Assembly: GCA_944329255.1 (NCBI GenBank)
Contig: CALVIA010000009.1
Location: 1-20,559 of the forward strand
DNA from: an uncultured Bacilli bacterium
Lineage (GTDB): Bacteria; Bacillota_I; Bacilli_A; RF39; UBA660
Length of the DNA: 20,559 bases
Direction of reading: 5' to 3'
Shown here piece by piece: positions 1-6,930 of this stretch. The stretch's first letter is position 1, and every line of letters starts with the position of its first letter. Below the pieces are notes generated by a model, which saw only the letters and a program-made list of their open reading frames with translations, ran no database searches and was not told the DNA's origin. The position numbers were made by a program, and so were the translations under genes.

Positions 1-978
1 ACAAAAGAAAATCCTAATTGTTTTAATGTAACTGAAACTAAAGTATTATTAAATTATATAAATTATTTATACAATACGGCATCAAGTGAAAATGGACTAG
101 TAAAAGATGATACAGAAGATGAGAATATAAGATATGCAGGAAGCGATGGAGATGTAAAAAACTATGTATCATTTGATGGAGAGATATGGAGAATAATAGG
201 AATAGTAGATGGTAAAGTAAAACTAGTAAAAGAAGAATCAATTGGAAGTTATTCGTGGGATTCATCAGCATCAGATAAGAATACAGGAAATGGTTATAAT
301 ATTTGGGAAACAAAAGAAGGTAAAACTAAAGGAGACGGAACAACAAAAGCTGATTTAAATATACTATTAAATGATGGTTTTTATGGAGGAACATATCCAA
401 GTGAATGTTATGGAGGACAAAATAATACAACAAAAGCATGTCCAACAGCAACAATTAACTCTACATTAAAAAGTATTGTAGATGAGAATGCAATATGGTA
501 CTTGGGAGGACAGGCTTATAGTAATCCAAGTACAGCTCCATATGGTTTACCAACACTAGATTCATATAATAACGAAAGAGGAACAAAAGTATATAGTGGA
601 CATACAGATATAGCTAAAACTGAATGGACAGGCCCTGTTGGATTAATATATCCAAGTGACTATGGATATGCAAGTACAGATAGTGAATGTAGAAGTAATT
701 TAAGAGCAGGAGTTACATATATTGATGGGACTTATGATTATAGTAATGCAAAATGCAAAAATAATAATTGGTTACATAAAAGCAGCAACTATTGGACAAT
801 GTCGCCTGCCTCTGGTAATAGCTACTATGTGTTCGCTGTGTGCAGCAGTGGGTATGCGCGCAACGCCGATGCGTACAGTGCTAGTGGGGTTTGGCCGGCC
901 GTATATCTAAAATCTAATATCCTAATAGAAAGTGGAGACGGAAGTAGTAGTAACCCATACATATTAAAAGCAAGTTAG
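1..978 (+). CDS. Partial surface/secreted protein with a hypervariable-looking C-terminal domain
   Basis: The reading frame is open from base 1 to the TAG at 976-978, so the 5' end, including any signal peptide or prepilin leader, lies outside the window; 325 residues are visible. The visible part is rich in Asn, Ser, Tyr and Gly, with a motif near YVSFDGEIWRIIG and later YWTMSP, GVWPAVYLK and a Ser-rich tail ending SSSNPYILKAS. From memory, this order (W-RSP/TMSP, then a variable N/S/Y/A run, then G-V-W/R-P-A-hydrophobic) resembles C-type-lectin-like or DUF6273-type domains of gut bacteria; no search was possible. Codons up to about 780 are A/T-rich like the rest of the window, while 781-906 is GC-rich with many NNC codons. 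An internal ATG at 502 could be miscalled as the start, but the frame upstream is open and has the same composition. Confident as coding; function inferred as surface display or binding. Confidence 0.85.
   Translation, partial: TKENPNCFNVTETKVLLNYINYLYNTASSENGLVKDDTEDENIRYAGSDGDVKNYVSFDGEIWRIIGIVDGKVKLVKEESIGSYSWDSSASDKNTGNGYNIWETKEGKTKGDGTTKADLNILLNDGFYGGTYPSECYGGQNNTTKACPTATINSTLKSIVDENAIWYLGGQAYSNPSTAPYGLPTLDSYNNERGTKVYSGHTDIAKTEWTGPVGLIYPSDYGYASTDSECRSNLRAGVTYIDGTYDYSNAKCKNNNWLHKSSNYWTMSPASGNSYYVFAVCSSGYARNADAYSASGVWPAVYLKSNILIESGDGSSSNPYILKAS
787..906 (+). other. Candidate variable region of a diversity-generating retroelement (DGR) target
   Basis: This stretch inside the first gene has far higher GC than its surroundings (39 of 60 bases in 841-900). 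Codons that look variable are NNC or NNT types such as AGC, TAC, TTC, TGC, CGC, AAC and GCC, as expected if AAC/AAT template codons were changed at their adenines. Most intervening codons that look fixed (GTG, GGG, GCG, GTT TGG CCG GCC) contain no adenine. The GC-only block GGCCGGCC at 895-902 could mark the 3' boundary (IMH-like). No template repeat or reverse transcriptase is in the window, so a DGR is inferred. Confidence 0.5.
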
Positions 979-1051
979 AGATTATGGGTAACCGAAAAAA
1001 CGCGACCTAGGTGGGTAGGGACCCAGCGGGAGCGAGATTGCTTTAAAAAAA
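979..1051 (+). other. GC-rich untranslated tail with a small hairpin
   Basis: Directly after the stop codon, about 990-1043 is unusually GC-rich for this window. It contains the palindrome ACCTAGGT and a hairpin with stem TGGGT (1012-1016), loop AGGG and ACCCA (1021-1025). No convincing ORF or U-tract is present. It may belong to the retroelement-type architecture suggested by the adjacent variable region, or be a remnant of one. Function unknown. Confidence 0.35.
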
Positions 1052-1207
1052 ATGAAATGTAATAGATATAAGATATTAAAAATGAGAAATAAAAGATGTA
1101 TTGTTTTACTTTTATCAAAAGATAAATATATATCTTATGAAAGAGATAAAAGAATACTAGAATACATAAATTTTAATAATAATTTATGTAAATTAGTATA
1201 TGTGTAA
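1052..1207 (+). CDS. Possible small hypothetical protein (51 aa)
   Basis: An ATG at 1052 opens a 51-codon frame to the TAA at 1205-1207. The product begins MKCNRYKILKMRNKRC and ends NLCKLVYV; it is basic, with one short hydrophobic stretch (CIVLLL) and no family I recognise. There is no good ribosome binding site upstream (A-rich only). The coding case rests on plausible amino-acid composition and on the terminator-like hairpin 30 bases after the stop. It could equally be a decayed tail of a longer gene whose start was lost in the GC-rich segment just upstream. Low confidence. Confidence 0.3.
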   Translation: MKCNRYKILKMRNKRCIVLLLSKDKYISYERDKRILEYINFNNNLCKLVYV

Positions 1208-1236
1208 ATATTTATAATTTCTATAAATTTAATGTA

Positions 1237-1280
1237 AGTGTTAGTGAAAATATAAGTTTTTACTATCACTTTTATTTTAT
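1237..1280 (+). terminator. Predicted intrinsic terminator
   Basis: Imperfect 14-bp stem (1237-1250 with 1257-1270, 12 of 14 paired) around a 6-nt loop, followed by a T-rich run. It would end transcription from the surface-protein gene and the small ORF. Confidence 0.6.
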
Positions 1281-1513
1281 TATAAAGGAGTATAGTAGTA
1301 TAATATTAAGAAAATAGTATGGTTTTATAATTATCTTCTATTTTATTATTTGTTATATTTTAAATAAAACTTATAGAAATATAAAAAAGAATTAGATTTG
1401 TTAGTAAATGTTACAAATTTGATAAATATTTTTCTTCAATAAGTAATTATAATGTTTTTTATAATATAAGAAATTGTAATTTTAAAAATTAAATTAAAAA
1501 TATGTAAAATTAG

Positions 1514-1543
1514 TTGAAATAAAGTATTAAAATATTATATAAT
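1514..1543 (+). promoter_or_regulatory. Sigma-70-type promoter for the lipoprotein gene
   Basis: TTGAAA (1514-1519), 18-bp spacer, TATAAT (1538-1543). The predicted transcript start near 1550 lies almost on the ATG at 1552, which supports using the second ATG at 1567 as the true start. Confidence 0.6.
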
Positions 1544-1566
1544 TAGGTTGGATGGTAGGTGGAAGA

Positions 1567-2022
1567 ATGAAGAAATTAGGGTTTTTAATTGCAATTACAA
1601 TATGTTTATTTGTTTTTACTGGTTGTGAGAAAGTAAATGTTGGTAATTATAAAGAAGGAACATATTATGGAACATTTACTGATACTTATGGTGGATCAAA
1701 TGCTACTGCTTCTGCAGTTGTTTATGTAGATAAAGAAGGTTTGATTAAATCAGTATTTTTGGATACTGTTTATGAAAAAGATGGGGTTTTAACAACTAAA
1801 AAAACTTTAGGTGATAAGTATAATATGAAGCAAGCAAGTGAGGCAAAAAAAGAATGGTATGAACAAGTTAATTTATTAGAAGCAAAAGTAATTGAAAATC
1901 AGGGATTATCTTTTTTAACTTTAAATGATGAAGGTAAAACTGATACAATTGCTGGAGTTACAATGAAAATAGATGCTCTTTATAAAGCTTTAGAAAGTGC
2001 TTTAAACGAAGCTAAAAACTAA
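1567..2022 (+). CDS. FMN-binding-like lipoprotein
   Basis: The 151-residue product has an N-terminal lipoprotein signal: KK, a hydrophobic core (LGFLIAITICLFVF) and a lipobox FTGC with the lipidated Cys at residue 20, so it should be anchored on the outer face of the membrane. The C-terminal motif DTIAGVT (residues 126-132) followed by a helix resembles the end of FMN-binding domains (PF04205, as in RnfG/NqrC and the extracellular flavoprotein PplA), where the final Thr is the covalent flavin acceptor; here the usual Ala of GAT is Val. A redox or electron-transfer role is therefore possible but inferred. I chose ATG 1567 rather than 1552 because AGGTGG lies 4 nt ahead of it and the signal peptide then starts cleanly. 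It is a single-gene unit with its own promoter. Confidence 0.75.
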   Translation: MKKLGFLIAITICLFVFTGCEKVNVGNYKEGTYYGTFTDTYGGSNATASAVVYVDKEGLIKSVFLDTVYEKDGVLTTKKTLGDKYNMKQASEAKKEWYEQVNLLEAKVIENQGLSFLTLNDEGKTDTIAGVTMKIDALYKALESALNEAKN

Positions 2023-2029
2023 TTATTAC

Positions 2030-2129
2030 GGGGCAAACTTGCTCTATTTTATTATTATAACTGCAAGTGATAATATATATTTTATATATTAAATCCTTTT
2101 TATTTTTATTACACTTTATAGTTTGCCCC
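2030..2129 (+). repeat. Long inverted repeat enclosing a structured RNA
   Basis: GGGGCAAACT (2030-2039) and AGTTTGCCCC (2120-2129) are perfect 10-bp inverted repeats 80 nt apart. Inside are AATATATA/TATATATT, which can pair, and GCAAGT (2063-2068), which can pair with ACTTGC (2037-2042) in competition with the outer stem. The mutually exclusive pairings suggest a switching 3' UTR or leader RNA, or simply a multi-branched terminator region. No match to a known riboswitch is recognised. Confidence 0.5.
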
Positions 2130-2146
2130 AATATTTTTATGAAATA

Positions 2147-2180
2147 AATACTAGTAATTTTGTTTACTAGTATTTTATTT
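2147..2180 (+). terminator. Intrinsic terminator
   Basis: Perfect 11-bp stem AATACTAGTAA (2147-2157) with TTACTAGTATT (2164-2174), 6-nt loop, then T-rich sequence. It separates the lipoprotein transcript from ftsK. Confidence 0.75.
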
Positions 2181-2193
2181 ATGTGTATATTTT

Positions 2194-2201
2194 GGTATAA
2201 T
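2194..2201 (+). promoter_or_regulatory. Probable -10 element upstream of ftsK
   Basis: TATAAT at 2196-2201 lies 25 bases before the ftsK start. No good -35 hexamer is visible. The ribosome binding site AGAGGTGA (2215-2222) follows. Confidence 0.5.
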
Positions 2202-2226
2202 TAATTTATATGCTAGAGGTGATTTT

Positions 2227-4440
2227 ATGTCTAAGAAAAAGAAAAGAAAAGATGAAGAAGAAAAAAAAAGTGTTCATGGATTTGAGCTTACTGGTCTTTT
2301 ATGGATTCTTGTATCAATAATAGGTTTTGGTGGGGAAGAAATTTTTGGTCCAGTTGGAAAAGTATTTGCTAATTTTTCGATATTTTTAATGGGTTCTTTG
2401 TGGGTTGTACCTCTTATTATGGTATTTGTTTATGGAACTTATGGTCTTATTAAAAATAAAAAATTAAAATTAATATCAGTTAGATTATTAGGTTTATATT
2501 TAATTTTAATTGGGTTGCTTTCTTTTTGTCATGTTAATTATGTTACAAGTAATAATGGGCAAGTAATTGGTACTCTTGAATCTACTATAGATCAATTATT
2601 AAATGTATTTGGAAATAATTTAGATCCTAATGGTGGAGGAATAATTGGTGCTTTATTTTCTTTATTGTTTGTTAAATTATTTTCTATAAAAGGGACTTAT
2701 GTTGTTTGTGCGTTTTTTATTTTATGTGGTTCAATTGTTTTATCAAATGTTAGTCTTGTTGAATTATTTAAAAAGATTTTTTCTAAATTTAAGATGTTTT
2801 CGTTTAAAAGAGAATTTAAAAAACAAGGTATTACAGTTAATGTTGATGAAGATAATGATAGTGAGGATTTAACTTCTAAAAAAATTATAAGTAGTCTTGA
2901 TGAATTAGATAATATTAATGATTCTAATAGTAGTAATGAAGATTCATCTGTGAATATTAGTGAAGTTATAAATTATGAGGATACATCAACAAGTTCTTAT
3001 ATTCTTCCTGATTTTAGAACACTACTTAAAAAAGCTCCTAAAGTAACTGCTACTGAAAATAAGAATGTAATTAAAGATAATGTTTTTAAATTAGAAAAAG
3101 TATTGAGTGATTTTGATATTGTTGGAAAAGTTGTTGAAATAAATGTAGGACCTTCTATAACTCAGTATGAGGTTGAATTAAGAAGTGGGACTAAAGTTAA
3201 TAAAGTTTTAGGAATACAAAGAGAGATTGCTCTTGCTCTTGCTGCTAAGGATGTTAGAATTCAGGCTCCAATTCCGGGCAAAAGTACAATTGGAATAGAA
3301 CTTCCTAATAAGACAAGTGTTGGAGTCACTTTAAGAGAAATTATGGAAGATATTCCAAAATCTTTAGATAATAGTAAATTGGCTGTTGCTCTTGGTAAAA
3401 ATATTATGGGTAAAACAATGTTTATGGAAATAAACAAAACACCTCATTTATTAGTTGCTGGTGCAACAGGAAGTGGTAAATCAGTATGCATTAATTCAAT
3501 TATTGTTACTCTTTTATTAAGAAGTAGACCTGATGAAGTAAAGATGGTTTTAGTTGATCCTAAAAAGGTTGAAATGAGTATGTATAATGGAGTTCCTCAT
3601 TTACTTATGCCTGTTGTAACTGACCCAAAGAAAGCATCTATTGCTCTTATGAAAATGGTTTCTGAAATGGAAAGAAGATATAATTTATTTGAGGAATCTA
3701 GAACTAAAAATATTACAGATTATAATAAATATGTTGAAACTAGATCTAAAAATATGAATGGTAGAATGGAAAAATTACCATATATAGTGATTATAATTGA
3801 TGAATTAGCGGATTTAATGTTAGTCGCTGCAAAAGAAGTAGAGGACTCTATATTAAGAATTACTCAAATGGCACGTGCAGCGGGTATTCATTTAATTGTA
3901 GCTACTCAAAGACCATCTACTGATGTTATTACAGGTATTGTTAAAGCAAATATACCATCTCGTATTTCATTTGCTGTATCATCTAGTATAGATTCTAGAA
4001 CAATATTAGATATGACTGGAGCTGAAAAGTTATTAGGAAAAGGTGATATGTTGTTTTTGCCTATGGGTGAAAATGTTCCTGTAAGAATTCAAGGGGCATA
4101 TGTGTCTGATGAGGAGATAAATAAAGTAATTGATTATACTGTTTCACAGCAAAAAGCACAATATGATGAAAAATTTAATACTGATGCTACTGCTACAACT
4201 ATGCATAAAGATGATAGTGAAGATGATGAATATGATGATCCGTTATATAAAGATATAGTTGAATTTGTTGTAAAAACAGGTAAAGCTAGTGCTTCTTTAT
4301 TACAAAGAAAATATAAACTTGGATATAATAGAGCAGCTAGAATAATGGATTTACTTGAAGAAAGAGGAATAGTAGGACCTCAGAATGGATCAAAGCCAAG
4401 AGAGGTATTAGTTAAATTAGAAAATAAGGATGGTGAGTAA
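2227..4440 (+). CDS. ftsK: DNA translocase FtsK/SpoIIIE
   Basis: The 737-residue product is a septal DNA pump that clears and aligns chromosome ends at division and, in well-studied species, activates Xer recombination at dif. The N-terminal ~180 residues hold about five hydrophobic membrane segments. An acidic, Ser/Asn-rich linker (about 200-255) follows, then the motor: Walker A GATGSGKS at residues 412-419, Walker B with Asp525-Glu526 (IIIDELADL), the conserved RITQMARAAGIHLIVATQRP stretch, and a C-terminal winged-helix gamma domain (about 675-732) that reads DNA polarity. Size and domain order fit the family. ATG 2227 has a strong ribosome binding site. It starts an apparent operon with an unknown gene and a Xer-type recombinase. 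Confidence 0.95.
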   Translation: MSKKKKRKDEEEKKSVHGFELTGLLWILVSIIGFGGEEIFGPVGKVFANFSIFLMGSLWVVPLIMVFVYGTYGLIKNKKLKLISVRLLGLYLILIGLLSFCHVNYVTSNNGQVIGTLESTIDQLLNVFGNNLDPNGGGIIGALFSLLFVKLFSIKGTYVVCAFFILCGSIVLSNVSLVELFKKIFSKFKMFSFKREFKKQGITVNVDEDNDSEDLTSKKIISSLDELDNINDSNSSNEDSSVNISEVINYEDTSTSSYILPDFRTLLKKAPKVTATENKNVIKDNVFKLEKVLSDFDIVGKVVEINVGPSITQYEVELRSGTKVNKVLGIQREIALALAAKDVRIQAPIPGKSTIGIELPNKTSVGVTLREIMEDIPKSLDNSKLAVALGKNIMGKTMFMEINKTPHLLVAGATGSGKSVCINSIIVTLLLRSRPDEVKMVLVDPKKVEMSMYNGVPHLLMPVVTDPKKASIALMKMVSEMERRYNLFEESRTKNITDYNKYVETRSKNMNGRMEKLPYIVIIIDELADLMLVAAKEVEDSILRITQMARAAGIHLIVATQRPSTDVITGIVKANIPSRISFAVSSSIDSRTILDMTGAEKLLGKGDMLFLPMGENVPVRIQGAYVSDEEINKVIDYTVSQQKAQYDEKFNTDATATTMHKDDSEDDEYDDPLYKDIVEFVVKTGKASASLLQRKYKLGYNRAARIMDLLEERGIVGPQNGSKPREVLVKLENKDGE

Positions 4441-4441
4441 T

Positions 4442-5137
4442 ATGAGGGGGGAACAATATTTTTTAATTTTGATTGGGAAAGATGGTACAAAATATAAAGT
4501 GTATAATAAACCAATTTCTTTAAAAACTATGGATGAACATACTACTAAATATAAAAATAAAAATGAATTAGTAAGTCAAATATTATCTGTAAAAAAATTT
4601 AATATTGATGTTTCTGATATAACTAATGTTCAAATATATATGCAACCAAATTCTAAGAAGGAAGAGTATAAGATTGAAAAAGGGCCGTTATATAAAAAAG
4701 ATGCTAGTGTGTTAAATAAAGATGCTATTGCTGCAAAATTTGAAACAATGATATTAGATAAAAATTTTGTTTTAGAATTTATTAAAAAATATTCTACAGT
4801 AAAAAATTTTGCTTCTATATTAAATGGTATTAAAGCTTTGATAAAAAATAATAGTGATGAATATATAGATTTAATTAGTTCTTTTGCAGAAAAAATATTT
4901 AGTACGTATAAGGGATCTAGAAATATATATCTTTTTATGAAAAAATATGAAAATAGAAAAAAGATTAGTCATGAATATGTAGATGTTTCTCAAATACCTT
5001 TTAATTCTTCTTTAGATGAAATTAATGAGGATAGACTTAAATATTTAATTGATCATGAAAGAGAATTATTAGATATTGAGGATTTTAATCATTATCAAGA
5101 TTTATCTGTTTTTGATGGTAGTAAGAAAACAAAATGA
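4442..5137 (+). CDS. Hypothetical protein between ftsK and xer
   Basis: A 231-residue product of unknown function. It is hydrophilic and Lys/Asp/Asn-rich, with no signal peptide or membrane segment, so probably cytosolic. The N-terminal part (MRGEQYFLILIGKDGTKYKVY) looks like a small beta-sheet domain; the rest is predicted helical. I place the start at ATG 4442, just after the ftsK stop (4438-4440), because GGTGAG (4433-4438) gives good spacing; the in-frame ATG at 4430 has no properly spaced site. Its TGA overlaps the ATG of the recombinase gene (ATGA at 5134-5137), implying translational coupling. A role linked to chromosome segregation or dimer resolution is suggested only by this position. 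Confidence 0.75.
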   Translation: MRGEQYFLILIGKDGTKYKVYNKPISLKTMDEHTTKYKNKNELVSQILSVKKFNIDVSDITNVQIYMQPNSKKEEYKIEKGPLYKKDASVLNKDAIAAKFETMILDKNFVLEFIKKYSTVKNFASILNGIKALIKNNSDEYIDLISSFAEKIFSTYKGSRNIYLFMKKYENRKKISHEYVDVSQIPFNSSLDEINEDRLKYLIDHERELLDIEDFNHYQDLSVFDGSKKTK

Positions 5138-6027
5138 AATATTTAAACGATTTTTTAGTTTATTTAAAAAATGAATTAAATTATAGTAATTATACTATTA
5201 AGAATTATGAGTTAGATATATATGATTATATAAATTTTTGTAATGAAAATAAAATTGATATTTATGATATAAAATATGATGAAGTAAAAAAATATTTAAT
5301 AAATATTCATAATAAAAAATATAAATCAAGTAGTGTTTCTAGAAAAATAAGTTCTTTAAGAACATTTTATGGTTATTTATATGATAATAATTTAATAAAT
5401 AATAATATTTTTAAATTTATTTCTTCACCAAAAAAAGAGAAAAAATTACCAAAATATATTACAAATGATGATATAAATATAATTTTTGATATACCAGATA
5501 TTTCTACAGTAGTAGGTATAAGAAATAGACTTATAATTGAATTATTATATGGTACTGGTATAAGAGTGAGTGAACTTTGTAATATTAAATTAAATGATAT
5601 TGATTTTAAAAATAAGTCAATTAGAATATTAGGAAAAGGAAAAAAAGAAAGAAATGTTTTTTATGGAACTAAATGTAATGATATTTTAAATTTATATTTA
5701 AATAATTCTAGAAATATATTATTGAAAAATAAATCAAATGATTATTTAATAGTTGGAACAAATAGTAATGGTAAAATGTTTAGCACAAGAAGTGTTGAAC
5801 TTATTATAAATGATATTATAAAAAAGGCTTCATTAAATAAAAAAATAACTCCCCATGTTTTTAGACATACTTTTGCTACTCATTTATTAAATGAGGGATG
5901 TGATATACTTGTTGTAAAAGAATTATTAGGCCATTCTTCTATTGATACAACAGGAATATATACGCATATTAGTAATGAGAGACTTAGGCATGTTTATTTG
6001 AATAGTCATCCTAGAGCAAAAAAATAA
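5134..6027 (+). CDS. Xer-type tyrosine recombinase
   Basis: The 297-residue product has the two-domain layout of XerC/XerD: an N-terminal SAM-like DNA-binding domain (about 1-85) and a C-terminal catalytic domain. Active-site residues are all present: Arg144 (GTGIRVSEL), Lys168 (GKGKKER), His241 and Arg244 (HVFRHTFATHLL), His267 (LGHSSIDTT) and nucleophile Tyr276. Length matches housekeeping Xer proteins rather than longer phage integrases. Lying in one apparent operon with ftsK, it is most likely the chromosome-dimer-resolving recombinase working with the FtsK gamma domain at a dif site. Whether it is the XerC, XerD or single-Xer type cannot be decided from one gene. Start ATG overlaps the preceding stop by 4 bases. 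Confidence 0.9.
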   Translation: MKYLNDFLVYLKNELNYSNYTIKNYELDIYDYINFCNENKIDIYDIKYDEVKKYLINIHNKKYKSSSVSRKISSLRTFYGYLYDNNLINNNIFKFISSPKKEKKLPKYITNDDINIIFDIPDISTVVGIRNRLIIELLYGTGIRVSELCNIKLNDIDFKNKSIRILGKGKKERNVFYGTKCNDILNLYLNNSRNILLKNKSNDYLIVGTNSNGKMFSTRSVELIINDIIKKASLNKKITPHVFRHTFATHLLNEGCDILVVKELLGHSSIDTTGIYTHISNERLRHVYLNSHPRAKK

Positions 6028-6042
6028 TTAAGAGGTGTAAAT

Positions 6043-6852
6043 ATGAATAAAATTTTAGATAATTTAACAAATAGTGCAGTTAATTTTTTGTATGATATTA
6101 TTATTTCTTTAATAATATTGATAATAGGATTTAAATTAATTGCATGGCTAGAAAAGAAAATAAAATCTAAGAGTAAACTTTCTAAATTAGATCCTAGTGT
6201 TAATGGATTTGTGATTAGTTTTGTTTCTATTTCTTTAAAAATATTTTTAATAGTAATTGTACTTACTATTATAGGTGTACCTATTGCATCTTTAATAACA
6301 ATAGTTGGTTCTTGTGCTGTTGCTATTGGCTTAGCTCTTCAAGGGGGACTATCAAATATAGCTGGTGGTTTAATGATTCTTATATTTAAACCATTTAAAG
6401 TAGGAGATTATATTTTAGTAAATAATTTGGAAGGTACTGTAAGATTAATAAGTATGTTTTATACAACTATTGAAACTGTTGATAATAAAATAATACAACT
6501 TCCTAATGGAAATTTATCTAATTCTAATATAATAAATTATTCTGCAAATGAAAAAAGAAGAGTGGATATCGATGTAAGTGTGTCTTATGATAGTGATATA
6601 AATAAAGTAAAAAAGATAATAAATAATATTATAGATGAACATAATTTAATTTTAAAAAATGAAGAAGTAATTGTAAGGTTGAAATCTCATGCAGATAGTT
6701 CTTTAGTATTTGCGGTAAGAGTTTGGGTAAAAACTAATGATTATTGGAATGTTTATTATGATTTAATGGAATTGATAAAAGAAGATTTTGATAAAAATAA
6801 GATTTCTATTCCATATCCACAACTTGATGTTCATTTAAAAAACAACAAATAA
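6043..6852 (+). CDS. mscS: Small-conductance mechanosensitive channel (MscS family)
   Basis: The 269-residue product is an MscS-type channel that opens under membrane tension to release solutes during hypo-osmotic shock. It has three hydrophobic segments (about 17-36, 52-84 and 86-112); the third, containing AVAIGLALQGGLSNIAGGLMILIF, is the Gly/Ala-packed pore helix typical of MscS. The beta domain follows with FKVGDYI and the conserved QLPNGNLSNSNIINYS, then a C-terminal alpha/beta domain. The ribosome binding site AGAGGTG sits ahead of ATG 6043, 15 bases after the recombinase stop, so it is probably the last gene of the ftsK operon; a strong terminator follows. Confidence 0.92.
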   Translation: MNKILDNLTNSAVNFLYDIIISLIILIIGFKLIAWLEKKIKSKSKLSKLDPSVNGFVISFVSISLKIFLIVIVLTIIGVPIASLITIVGSCAVAIGLALQGGLSNIAGGLMILIFKPFKVGDYILVNNLEGTVRLISMFYTTIETVDNKIIQLPNGNLSNSNIINYSANEKRRVDIDVSVSYDSDINKVKKIINNIIDEHNLILKNEEVIVRLKSHADSSLVFAVRVWVKTNDYWNVYYDLMELIKEDFDKNKISIPYPQLDVHLKNNK

Positions 6853-6860
6853 ATAATTGT

Positions 6861-6899
6861 AAAAGATAGTAAATTTTATTGATGTACTATCTTTTTTTT
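6861..6899 (+). terminator. Intrinsic terminator of the ftsK-xer-mscS operon
   Basis: Perfect 11-bp stem AAAAGATAGTA (6861-6871) with TACTATCTTTT (6885-6895), followed by a run of T. The -35 box of the ppdK promoter lies in its loop. Confidence 0.85.
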
Positions 6900-6907
6900 G
6901 TTATACT
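6879..6907 (+). promoter_or_regulatory. ppdK promoter
   Basis: TTGATG (6879-6884), 17-bp spacer, TATACT (6902-6907); expected start near 6914. The hexamers overlap the loop and 3' arm of the upstream terminator, a compact arrangement. Confidence 0.7.
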
Positions 6908-6930
6908 AATTTAGTATGAAAGGAGATTAT

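Larger units (their letters stand above)
1208..1566. other. AT-rich spacer without a gene
   Basis: Apart from the hairpin at 1237-1270 and the promoter at 1514-1543, I see no ORF with a ribosome binding site, no repeat and no structured element in these 359 bases. A TATAAT-like hexamer at 1299-1304 has no matching -35 and no gene close behind it. Confidence 0.5.

Noticed and set aside
38..313. 91-residue minus-strand ORF rich in Leu/His/Tyr
   Set aside because: Shadow of the plus-strand surface-protein gene; low-complexity composition and no start signals.
1164..1189. dif-like palindrome ACATAAATT ... AATTTATGT
   Set aside because: The arms are 8 bases apart and the CATAA/TTATG spacing is 14 instead of the ~6 of Xer sites; one arm alone resembles a Xer half-site. 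Likely chance in AT-rich sequence.
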